Shown here piece by piece: positions 6,541-13,607 of a stretch of 14,510 bases of DNA. The DNA is from an uncultured Eggerthellaceae bacterium (GTDB taxonomy: Bacteria > Actinomycetota > Coriobacteriia > Coriobacteriales > Eggerthellaceae): assembly GCA_958454405.1 (NCBI GenBank), contig CAUEBO010000062.1, forward strand, positions 1 through 14,510, in the 5' to 3' direction. Every line of letters starts with the position of its first letter. Position 1 is the stretch's first letter. Made by a program: the position numbers and the translations under genes. A model generated the notes under the pieces. The model was given only the letters and a program-made list of their open reading frames with translations, was not told the origin of the DNA and did not search any database.

Positions 6541-6547
6541 TGCCTGT

Positions 6548-7603
6548 ATGTCTTTTTTGGACGCGTTCTCGGGGTTGACCGGCCAGATGTCCACGGACAT
6601 GGCTATCGACCTCGGAACTGCAAATACATTGGTCGCCATCCCAGGCGAGGGCATCGTGGTCAACGAGCCCTCGGTCGTCGCCATCGAGAAGAGCACCCAC
6701 CGGGTGCTCGCCGTGGGCCACGAGGCCAAGAACATGATCAACCACACGCCCGAGGCGTTCTCGGCCGAGCATCCGCTGCATGACGGCGTCGTCGCCGACT
6801 ACGATGTGACCGAGGCCATGATCTCGGCCTTCATCAACAAGGCCGCGCCGCGCAAGTACCCGTGGCAGGCGAAGCCCCGCATCGTCATCTGCATCCCGTG
6901 CGGCGCCACGTCGGTCGAGAAGCGCGCCGTGTTCGAGGCCGCCGTGCAGGCCGGGGCGCGCCAAGCCTACCTCATCGAGGAGCCCATGGCCGCCGCCATG
7001 GGCGCCGACCTGCCCGTCACCGAGCCCACGGGCTCCATGGTGGTGGACATCGGCGGCGGCACCACGGAAGTGGCCGTCATCTCGCTCGGCGGCATCGTCA
7101 CGTCGTCGTCGCTGCGCTTGGCCGGCAACCGCATGGACGAGGCCATCGCCATGCACCTGCGCGATCTTCTGGGCATCAAGGTGGGCGAGCGCACCGCCGA
7201 GGTCATCAAGATCAAGATCGGCTCCATCCTGCCGTTCGAGGACGGGCGCGAGCGCGACATGATCATCTCGGGCCAGGACGTCATCACCGAGCAGCCCAAA
7301 GAGGTCACCATCCAGTCCGAGGACGTGCGCGCGGCTCTCATCCAGCCGTGCGAGGAGATGGTCATCCACATCAAGGAGACGTTCAAGAAGACGAACCCGG
7401 ACCTGGCGTCCGACATCATCCAGAACGGCATCCTGCTCACGGGCGGCGGCGGGTTGCTCGCGGGCCTCGACCGCTACCTCACCGACAAGTTGGAGATCCC
7501 GGTGTGGGTGAGCGAGACGGCTCTCACGAACGTCGTCATGGGCTGCCTCAAGGTGCTTGAGACGCCGACGGCGCTCAAGCAGACGCTCATGCGGTCGAAG
7601 TAA
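6548..7603 (+). CDS. mreB: Rod shape-determining protein MreB (bacterial actin)
   Basis: A 351-residue actin homologue that forms short membrane-bound filaments and guides lateral-wall synthesis in rods. All actin-fold nucleotide motifs are intact: phosphate-1 DLGTANT (21-27), the catalytic region IEEPMAAAMG (143-152), phosphate-2 DIGGGTTEVAV (167-177) and the adenosine motif LTGGGGLLAGLD (297-308). Length is typical of the family. The first 15 residues (Phe3, Leu4, Phe7, Leu10) could form a short amphipathic membrane-binding helix, but without basic residues. The ATG at 6548 follows AAGGGG by nine bases and is the first gene behind a recognisable promoter. It heads the cluster mreB-mreC-mreD-mrdA-rodA. 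Paralogues such as Mbl cannot be excluded from the sequence alone, but the neighbours favour MreB. Confidence 0.97.
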   Translation: MSFLDAFSGLTGQMSTDMAIDLGTANTLVAIPGEGIVVNEPSVVAIEKSTHRVLAVGHEAKNMINHTPEAFSAEHPLHDGVVADYDVTEAMISAFINKAAPRKYPWQAKPRIVICIPCGATSVEKRAVFEAAVQAGARQAYLIEEPMAAAMGADLPVTEPTGSMVVDIGGGTTEVAVISLGGIVTSSSLRLAGNRMDEAIAMHLRDLLGIKVGERTAEVIKIKIGSILPFEDGRERDMIISGQDVITEQPKEVTIQSEDVRAALIQPCEEMVIHIKETFKKTNPDLASDIIQNGILLTGGGGLLAGLDRYLTDKLEIPVWVSETALTNVVMGCLKVLETPTALKQTLMRSK

Positions 7604-7620
7604 GGCTGAGCCGGCTTTTC

Positions 7621-8514
7621 ATGGCTCTCCAATTCCAACAGAGAGGTTCGGCGTTCGTGCGCCGGGTGCTCTTGGTCGTCTGCCTGGTCGTCTCCCTCGC
7701 GCTTCTGACGACGTACGCGCGGGAGGGAGAGGACGGTCCGCTCCACGGCGTGCAGAACGCCGTGTCCGGGGCCGTCGCGCCGCTTTCGTTCGTCGGCGCC
7801 GCCGTGGGGTCGACCACGGCCTCCGCCGGAGAGGGCGTCGAGAACCTCACCGCCGACGAGAACACGCTTTCCGGCCTGCGCGCGGCGAACGCGGAGCTGG
7901 TGGAGCAGCTCGCCCGGGCCGAGGAGTACCGGCAGGAGGCCGAGCGCCTGCAGGGGCTGCTCGGCATCAAGGACTCTTACGACATCGAGGGCGTGGGCGC
8001 GCGCGTGATCGGGAAGTCCACGACGGCCTGGGACCAGACCGTCACCATCGACAAGGGCTCCGCCGACGGCGTTGACAGCGGCCTGACGGTCATGGGCTCT
8101 TCGGGCGTCATCGGGCAGATCGTGGGCACCACCGAGCACGCGGCCACCGTGCGCCTGCTCACCGATCCGAAGAGCGGCGCGGCCGCGCTCGTGCAGTCGA
8201 CGCGCGCGGAAGGCGTCGTGCGCGGCTCGCTCGACGGGCTGCTGTACCTGGAGGACCTCGACGCCGACTCCGCGGTGCAGGCGGGCGACATCGTCGTCAC
8301 CTCCGGGCTCGGAGGAAGCTACACGCGCGGGCTCGTCATCGGCACGGTGGTGAAGGTGGACGCCCAGCAGGGCGATGCCACGCGCCGCGTGGTGGTGTCG
8401 CCCACCGACGAAGCCGGGGCCCTCGAAGAGGTGCTCGTGGTGTTCAGCGTAGGATCGGGCACGTCCGGGTCTTCGGACGGAGACGGATCGGGCGAAGGGG
8501 GCGATGAGTCGTGA
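7621..8514 (+). CDS. mreC: Rod shape-determining protein MreC
   Basis: A 297-residue bitopic membrane protein of the elongasome that links cytoplasmic MreB to PBP2 outside. A transmembrane helix spans about 15-31. A coiled-coil segment rich in Glu, Leu and Ala covers about 80-115 and ends in the family-typical LQGLLGIKD. The extracytoplasmic beta-barrel region (about 125-275) contains MreC hallmarks such as WDQTVTIDKGSADGV and GLTVMGSSGVIGQIV. The last 19 residues are a Gly/Ser/Asp/Glu-rich tail not usual for the core fold. The start is uncertain: the ATG at 7621 has only a distant AAGG, whereas an in-frame GTG at 7657 has GAGAGG ten bases upstream and would leave just two residues before the membrane helix core. 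The stop overlaps the mreD start in a GTGA. Confidence 0.95.
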   Translation: MALQFQQRGSAFVRRVLLVVCLVVSLALLTTYAREGEDGPLHGVQNAVSGAVAPLSFVGAAVGSTTASAGEGVENLTADENTLSGLRAANAELVEQLARAEEYRQEAERLQGLLGIKDSYDIEGVGARVIGKSTTAWDQTVTIDKGSADGVDSGLTVMGSSGVIGQIVGTTEHAATVRLLTDPKSGAAALVQSTRAEGVVRGSLDGLLYLEDLDADSAVQAGDIVVTSGLGGSYTRGLVIGTVVKVDAQQGDATRRVVVSPTDEAGALEEVLVVFSVGSGTSGSSDGDGSGEGGDES

Positions 8515-9038
8515 ATCTGACGCGCGAGAACCTTGTCGTCGGCATCGGCGCCGTGGTGGCCGTGGCGCTGCAGATCGTCGCAGCCCCCAACATCGCCCTG
8601 TTCTCGGCCCAGCCGAACGTGCTTCTGGCCTACGTGCTGGTGGTCGCCATCGTGCGCCCGCTCGAAGCGGGCCCGGTGCTGCCGTTCGTGCTCGGGCTCG
8701 TGTTCGACGTGCTGGGAACGGGCCCGGTGGGGGGGATGGCCTTCCTGTTCGTGCTCGTGTCGTTCGTGGCTTCGCGCGCGTTCGCGGTGCTCGACAACGA
8801 CACGGTGTTCATGCCGCTCACCATCCTCGTCGTGGCGACGTTCGCCGTGGAGATGCTCTACGGCGCGCTGCTCATCGCGCTCGGCTTGGCGGTGAGCCCG
8901 ATCGACGCGTTCCTCTACCGGGCCCTGCCGTGCTCGCTCTACGATTGCGTCGTGGGCCTGGTGCTGTTCCCGATCTTCGCGCGCCTGCTCGCCGCGGGCG
9001 CCCAGGAACGCGAGATGCGCGCCCCGCGGCTGCGATAG
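8511..9038 (+). CDS. mreD: Rod shape-determining protein MreD
   Basis: A 175-residue hydrophobic integral membrane protein of the elongasome with about five or six transmembrane segments (roughly 9-26, 36-50, 54-70, 73-92, 98-125 and 142-163). The pattern GLVFDVLGTGPVGGMAF (62-78) is the MreD signature, in which an aspartate sits in a small membrane-embedded binding pocket. MreD interacts with MreC and modulates the RodA-PBP2 complex. Translation starts with GTG overlapping the mreC stop by four bases, so the two are translationally coupled. A basic C-terminal tail (EREMRAPRLR) should be cytoplasmic. Identification rests on membrane topology, the signature block and operon position, because this family is poorly conserved in sequence. 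Confidence 0.92.
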   Translation: MNLTRENLVVGIGAVVAVALQIVAAPNIALFSAQPNVLLAYVLVVAIVRPLEAGPVLPFVLGLVFDVLGTGPVGGMAFLFVLVSFVASRAFAVLDNDTVFMPLTILVVATFAVEMLYGALLIALGLAVSPIDAFLYRALPCSLYDCVVGLVLFPIFARLLAAGAQEREMRAPRLR

Positions 9039-9047
9039 GGGCCTGAG

Positions 9048-11213
9048 ATGCTGTTCGCCATCATCGCAGCGCTCGTCACGCTCGTCGTGGCCGCCATCGC
9101 CGTGGTCGCGGTCCTCTTCCTGCGCAACCGCTCAAAGTCCTCGAACATCAGCGTCAAGAAGGACGTGCGCTCCATCAGCTCCGTCGGCGTGTCGTCGTCG
9201 CTCGGCAGCGCCGGCGGGCGGGTCGGGGGATCCTCCGCGCCGCGCGCCGGCGCCGCGGCCCAGCGCCCGGCGGCCAATCCCGCCGACAGCCTCCGGTCGC
9301 GGTTCGTGGCGATGGGGGTGCTCGCCGCGGCCATCTTCGGCTCGCTCACGGCGAAGCTGTGGAGCATGCAGGTGCTCTCGTCCGAATCGTACCTGAGCGA
9401 GTCGGAGGAGAACCAGTACGCGACCGTCTCGACGCCCGCCCCGCGCGGCCTGATCTACGACGCCGCCGGCGTGGCCCTCGTGAAGAACCGCTCGTCGCTC
9501 ACGGTGCTCGCCGACGGCGAGACGGCTTCCGACCACGACGTCCTCCAGCGGCTCTCCACGGTGCTGGGCCTTCCGTACAACGTGGTGCGCCAGCGCATCC
9601 AAGACACGTCCGCAGGCGCCCAGAGCCAACGCGTGGTGGCCAGCGACGTGCGCATGCGCGACGTCGCCTTCATCGCCGAGCATTCCGACGCCTTCAAGGG
9701 CGTCACCGTCCAGACGCGGACCGTGCGCGAGTACCCCTATGGCGGCCTGGCGGCGCACGCGCTTGGCTACACCGGCACCGTCTCCGAGGAGGAGCTGGCG
9801 TCCGTTCCCGCAGGCCGCGAGATCAAGCTGGGCGACGACGTGGGCAAGACCGGCATCGAGCAGTACTACGACCGGCTCCTGGCGGGCGATCACGGCCAGC
9901 GCAAGGTGGTGGCCGACGCGAACGGCAACGTGGTGGAGGTGGTGAGCGAGACGCAGCCCACGAAGGGATCCGACCTCTACCTGACCATCAAGGCGCCCGT
10001 GCAGTACGTGTGCGACCGGGCCCTCGCGAACCTCGTCGCGCCCGTCAACGGCACCATCGGCACGGGCAAGGGCGTGAGCGCGTCCGCCGTGGTCATGGAC
10101 GTGCGCGACGGCGGCATCGTGGCCATGGCGAGCTTCCCCACCTTCGCGCCCGAGAAGTTCATCGGCGGCATCACCACCGAGGCCTGGGAGCTGTACTCCA
10201 GCGAGGAGGCCTACAACCCGCTGCTCAACCGCGCCATCGGCGGACTGTACCCGCCCGCCTCCACCTACAAGGCGTTCACGAGCCTGGCGGCGCTCGCGTA
10301 CGGGTTCGCCGACGCCGGGCGCACGTGGACCTGCACCGGATCGTGGGACGGGTGGAACACGGGCGCGCCGCAGAGCTGCTGGCTGAAGTCGGGCCATGGC
10401 ACGCTCGACCTGCGCGGCGGCATCGTGAACTCCTGCGACGTGGTGTTCTACGACATCGCGAAGCAGTTCTGGGAGAACGGCGAGTCCCAGGGCGGCTCGG
10501 TCAGCGACACCGCGCTGCAGGACTACCTCAAGAAGTACCGGTTCGGCGAGCTCACCGGCATCGACCTGGCGGGCGAGTCGTCCGGACGCGTCCCCACGCC
10601 CGAGTGGAAGGCCGAATGGTTCCGCAACCAGCCCGAGGAAGCCCAATGGCAGGGCGGCGACATGACGAACATGATCATCGGCCAGGGCTACGTGCTGGCC
10701 ACGCCCCTGCAGCTGGCTGTGGCGTACGGGGCCGTGGCCACGGGCAACCTCATGAAGCCGCATCTGCTCAAAGAGGTCCGCAACGCCGAAGGCGACGTGG
10801 CCCTGGCCTTCGAGCCGGAAGTCATCGACGTGCCCGACGTGCCCGCCGAGAACCTGGCCACCGTGCGCGACGCGCTGCGGGGCGTCGCGACGGACAACGC
10901 GGCCATCGCGAAGCTGTTCAACCAGTACGGCATCGACGCGGCCTGCAAGACCGGCACCGCCGAGCACACCAACGACGAGGACACCGCCTGGTTCGCCTGC
11001 TACGCGCCCTACGACGACCCGAAGTACGTCGTGGCGTGCCTCGTCGAGCACGGCGGAGGCGGCTCGGCCGTGGCTGCCCCGCTGGGCGCCGAGATACTGG
11101 CCGCCGCCCTCGCCTACGACGACGGCAGCTTGACCGACGTGGGCGAGATCGCCGGCTCCACGGGCAAGTCGGACGTGCATGCCTCGGGCGGCTCCGGCGG
11201 GCGCACCGACTAG
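9048..11213 (+). CDS. mrdA: Penicillin-binding protein 2, class B transpeptidase
   Basis: A 721-residue peptidoglycan DD-transpeptidase that crosslinks new lateral wall with RodA. After the membrane segment comes the dimerisation domain, starting at APRGLIYDAAG (131-141) and including KTGIEQYYDRLLAG (267-280). The transpeptidase domain has the catalytic SxxK motif STYK (405-408), an SxD motif SCD (462-464) in place of the common SxN, and KTGT (634-637). There are two hydrophobic segments before the catalytic part, at about 2-25 and 86-105, separated by a Ser/Arg/Ala-rich linker; most PBP2s have only one. The ATG at 9048 has AGGGG at 9037-9041 and lies nine bases after mreD, which supports the long form. 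The C-terminus ends in a Gly/Ser-rich tail. It is larger than the roughly 600-650 residues usual for PBP2, mostly because of the N-terminal extension. Confidence 0.95.
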   Translation: MLFAIIAALVTLVVAAIAVVAVLFLRNRSKSSNISVKKDVRSISSVGVSSSLGSAGGRVGGSSAPRAGAAAQRPAANPADSLRSRFVAMGVLAAAIFGSLTAKLWSMQVLSSESYLSESEENQYATVSTPAPRGLIYDAAGVALVKNRSSLTVLADGETASDHDVLQRLSTVLGLPYNVVRQRIQDTSAGAQSQRVVASDVRMRDVAFIAEHSDAFKGVTVQTRTVREYPYGGLAAHALGYTGTVSEEELASVPAGREIKLGDDVGKTGIEQYYDRLLAGDHGQRKVVADANGNVVEVVSETQPTKGSDLYLTIKAPVQYVCDRALANLVAPVNGTIGTGKGVSASAVVMDVRDGGIVAMASFPTFAPEKFIGGITTEAWELYSSEEAYNPLLNRAIGGLYPPASTYKAFTSLAALAYGFADAGRTWTCTGSWDGWNTGAPQSCWLKSGHGTLDLRGGIVNSCDVVFYDIAKQFWENGESQGGSVSDTALQDYLKKYRFGELTGIDLAGESSGRVPTPEWKAEWFRNQPEEAQWQGGDMTNMIIGQGYVLATPLQLAVAYGAVATGNLMKPHLLKEVRNAEGDVALAFEPEVIDVPDVPAENLATVRDALRGVATDNAAIAKLFNQYGIDAACKTGTAEHTNDEDTAWFACYAPYDDPKYVVACLVEHGGGGSAVAAPLGAEILAAALAYDDGSLTDVGEIAGSTGKSDVHASGGSGGRTD

Positions 11214-11250
11214 CTAGACGAGACGGAGAGACGCGAGGAAAGGAGGAGCG

Positions 11251-12441
11251 ATGCCCCAGCTGCCCGAAATAAACTCGGTGAAGACGCCCGATCGCATGGT
11301 GGCGCAGGCCACCCGCGAGCGCCGCTTCCCATGGCTGAACCTGCCGCTCATCGTCGTGGTCGTCTGCCTCGTCGCCTACGGCCTCGTCATCGTGTCTTCA
11401 GCCGTGCGCGGCCAGACCGAGTACAGCTTCACGCGCCAGCTGACGTTCGTGGCGGTGGGCGTGGTGTTCATGATCCTCGTCTGGCGCTTCGATTACCGCA
11501 AGCTCTCGGATTTCACGACGCTGTTCCTCATCGTCAACGTCGCGCTCATCCTCTCGCCCCACATACCCGGGCTCGGCACCGACGCGGGCATGGGCGCGCA
11601 GTCGTGGATCAAGATCGGCATGCAGGTCCAGCCGGGCGAGTTCGCCAAGATCACGGTCATCCTGCTCGATGCGAGCGTCATGGCCCGCTACGGCGGGCGC
11701 CTCGACGATCCGCGCGAGTACGTGAAGGCGCTCGGCATCATGCTCGTGCCGTTCGTGTGCATCATGACCCAGCCCGACCTGGGCACGGGCCTCGTGTACC
11801 TGTTCATCGCCGCGGTGGCGCTGGTGGTGGGCGGCGCGCGCCCGAAGTACCTGCTCATCACGCTGGCGGCGGGCATCGTCGCCGTCGCGGCCCTGTTCGC
11901 CCTCGACGAGGTGCTGAAGAGCTCGACCGGCGAGTACAAGCTGCTCAAACAGTACCAGCGCAACCGCCTGCTCGTCTTCCTCGACGCGAACTACGATCCC
12001 ACGGGCAACGGCTACAACCTGCGCCAGGCCCAGATAGCCATCGGCTCGGGCGGCCTGTTCGGCAAAGGCTTGTACCAGGGCACGCAGCATGCGCTCGGCC
12101 TGCTGCCGGAGGCGCAGACGGACTTCATCTTCTGCGTCCTGGCCGAGGAACTCGGGTTTTTCGGTGTAATGGTGCTGCTCGCGCTGTACGCGGCCCTCGT
12201 TTTGATATGCTTCAACATCGCACGATCGGCCGGCGACCTGTTCGGCATGGTCGTCGTCATGTGCGTCGTGGGCATGTGGCTGTTCCAGATTTTGGAGAAC
12301 ATCGGCATGGACTGCGGGCTCATGCCCATCACGGGCATCCCCCTGCCGTTCGTGAGCTACGGCTCGACGGGCATGATCATGAACTTCATCATGGTTGGGC
12401 TGATCGGCTCGGTGTGGACCCACAACGTATCCAAGCGGTGA
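11251..12441 (+). CDS. rodA: Peptidoglycan glycosyltransferase RodA (SEDS family)
   Basis: A 396-residue polytopic membrane protein that polymerises lipid II into glycan strands for lateral-wall growth, working with PBP2. It has about ten transmembrane segments. SEDS-family landmarks are GAQSWIKIG (115-123), TQPDLGTGLVYL (173-184), RNRLLVFLD (237-245), GYNLRQAQIAIGSGGLFGKG (254-273), LPEAQTDFIFCVLAEELGFFG (285-305) with the catalytic-type Asp291, and the C-terminal PITGIPLPFVSYGSTGMI block (359-376). One small departure is QPGEFAK (127-133), where QPSEFAK is the usual sequence. The ATG is preceded by a perfect AGGAGG (11241-11246). RodA rather than FtsW is chosen because of the mre-mrdA context. 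The spacing to mrdA is 37 nt. Confidence 0.96.
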   Translation: MPQLPEINSVKTPDRMVAQATRERRFPWLNLPLIVVVVCLVAYGLVIVSSAVRGQTEYSFTRQLTFVAVGVVFMILVWRFDYRKLSDFTTLFLIVNVALILSPHIPGLGTDAGMGAQSWIKIGMQVQPGEFAKITVILLDASVMARYGGRLDDPREYVKALGIMLVPFVCIMTQPDLGTGLVYLFIAAVALVVGGARPKYLLITLAAGIVAVAALFALDEVLKSSTGEYKLLKQYQRNRLLVFLDANYDPTGNGYNLRQAQIAIGSGGLFGKGLYQGTQHALGLLPEAQTDFIFCVLAEELGFFGVMVLLALYAALVLICFNIARSAGDLFGMVVVMCVVGMWLFQILENIGMDCGLMPITGIPLPFVSYGSTGMIMNFIMVGLIGSVWTHNVSKR

Positions 12442-12455
12442 GAAAAGGGGCGGTT

Positions 12456-13556
12456 ATGCAGCTACCCGTTGACATCAAAGCGGTCATCGACGAGGCGCTC
12501 GATATCGACGAAGCGCGCCATACGGCGCTTTCGGCGAGCGTGTACCTGGACGACACGGCGCCCAGCGACCTGCAGGCCCATGTGCGCCAGGCGTTCGCGA
12601 GCGCGTCTCCCCATGCCCGCGTCTCCCTCACGTATTTGGACGGCAGGCCCTTCGCGCCGTTCGAGGGGGACGACATGGCCGTCGTCGTCGCGGGTTTGAA
12701 CGAGCGGGTCGGCTCGTACGCCGAACAGCTGCGGGGCGCGGGCGTGCCCGTGATGGTGGTGACCACGCTGCCCTCGATCGTCTCCGACATCGCCGCGCAG
12801 CAGGGTCATCCCATCCCGAGCGGGGACGTGGTGTCGCCGAAGGCGCCGCTTTCCCCGGCGCTGCCCGCTGCGGACGGGCGTGCGGACGAGGCCCCGGCCG
12901 GCCCGGCCGAGCCGTACCGGCTCGATGCGGAAGCCGCCTCGTCGCTCGACGAGCGCATGGGCGGCTGGGTGGTCGACGCGTGCAGGGACAAGCGCCTGGC
13001 GTTCGCGCTCGCGTTCCCCTTCGTGCGCAAGCCGCTGTCGCTCGAGGCGGTGAACTCCACCGCGCTGCAGAACGCGGGCGTCGGCCTGCTCGTCATCATC
13101 CCGGGCGCCGACATGCCGGTCATGACGCTCAACCAGGCCAAGATGCTGCTCATGGTGGCCGCCGCCTACGGCGAGGAGCTGGGCATGGATCGCGTGAAGG
13201 AGCTCGCGGCCCTCGTGGGCGGCGCCTTCGCCTGCCGCGCGGTTGCCCGGCAGCTTGTGGCGTTCGTGCCCGGCCTCGGCTGGGCGGTGAAGGCCGCCAT
13301 CGGCTACACGGGCACCGTGGCCATGGGCCGCGCCGCCATCCAGTACTACGAGGACGGCGCCACCATGTCCACGCTGACCGAGGCGGTGGCGCGGGCCCGC
13401 GACAAGGTGGTGCGCGCGGCGGCGAGCCGAGCCGCCTCCAAGGCCCGCACGACGGGCGCGAAAGCCGCTGCGAGCGTGCGCGATCGCGCCTCCCAGGCGG
13501 CCGCGTCCGCGCGTTCGGCGGCTTCGTCCCGGTTTGCCCCTGGAAAAGCGCGCTGA
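12456..13556 (+). CDS. DUF697-like protein with possible degenerate G-domain and basic tail
   Basis: A 366-residue protein of unknown function. The C-terminal core (about 178-300) resembles DUF697/YcjF-type domains that often follow small GTPase domains. It opens with FPFVRKPLSLEAVN, has two hydrophobic helices (about 207-236 and 263-290) and includes a TLNQAKMLLMVAAAYGEEL block. The N-terminal region (about 55-125) shows strand-helix alternation (VSLTYL, MAVVVAG, VPVMVVTT) like the second half of a GTPase fold, but there is no P-loop and no NKxD motif. Residues 125-160 are a Pro/Ala-rich linker. Residues 310-366 form an Ala/Arg/Ser/Lys-rich basic tail. The ATG at 12456 has AAAAGGGG upstream; the frame is open much further upstream, but that part overlaps rodA. 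Its position 14 nt after rodA suggests co-expression with the cell-shape genes. Confidence 0.75.
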   Translation: MQLPVDIKAVIDEALDIDEARHTALSASVYLDDTAPSDLQAHVRQAFASASPHARVSLTYLDGRPFAPFEGDDMAVVVAGLNERVGSYAEQLRGAGVPVMVVTTLPSIVSDIAAQQGHPIPSGDVVSPKAPLSPALPAADGRADEAPAGPAEPYRLDAEAASSLDERMGGWVVDACRDKRLAFALAFPFVRKPLSLEAVNSTALQNAGVGLLVIIPGADMPVMTLNQAKMLLMVAAAYGEELGMDRVKELAALVGGAFACRAVARQLVAFVPGLGWAVKAAIGYTGTVAMGRAAIQYYEDGATMSTLTEAVARARDKVVRAAASRAASKARTTGAKAAASVRDRASQAAASARSAASSRFAPGKAR

Positions 13557-13607
13557 GCGCCGCACGCGCCCGCCCGCTCCCACGATCGAACGAGGAAACG
13601 ATTCCCC

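Noticed and set aside
11331..12455. Upstream extension of the DUF697-like frame to 741 codons
   Set aside because: It overlaps rodA in another frame and is Arg/His/Pro-rich. The ATG at 12456 has a ribosome site and begins sensible protein sequence.
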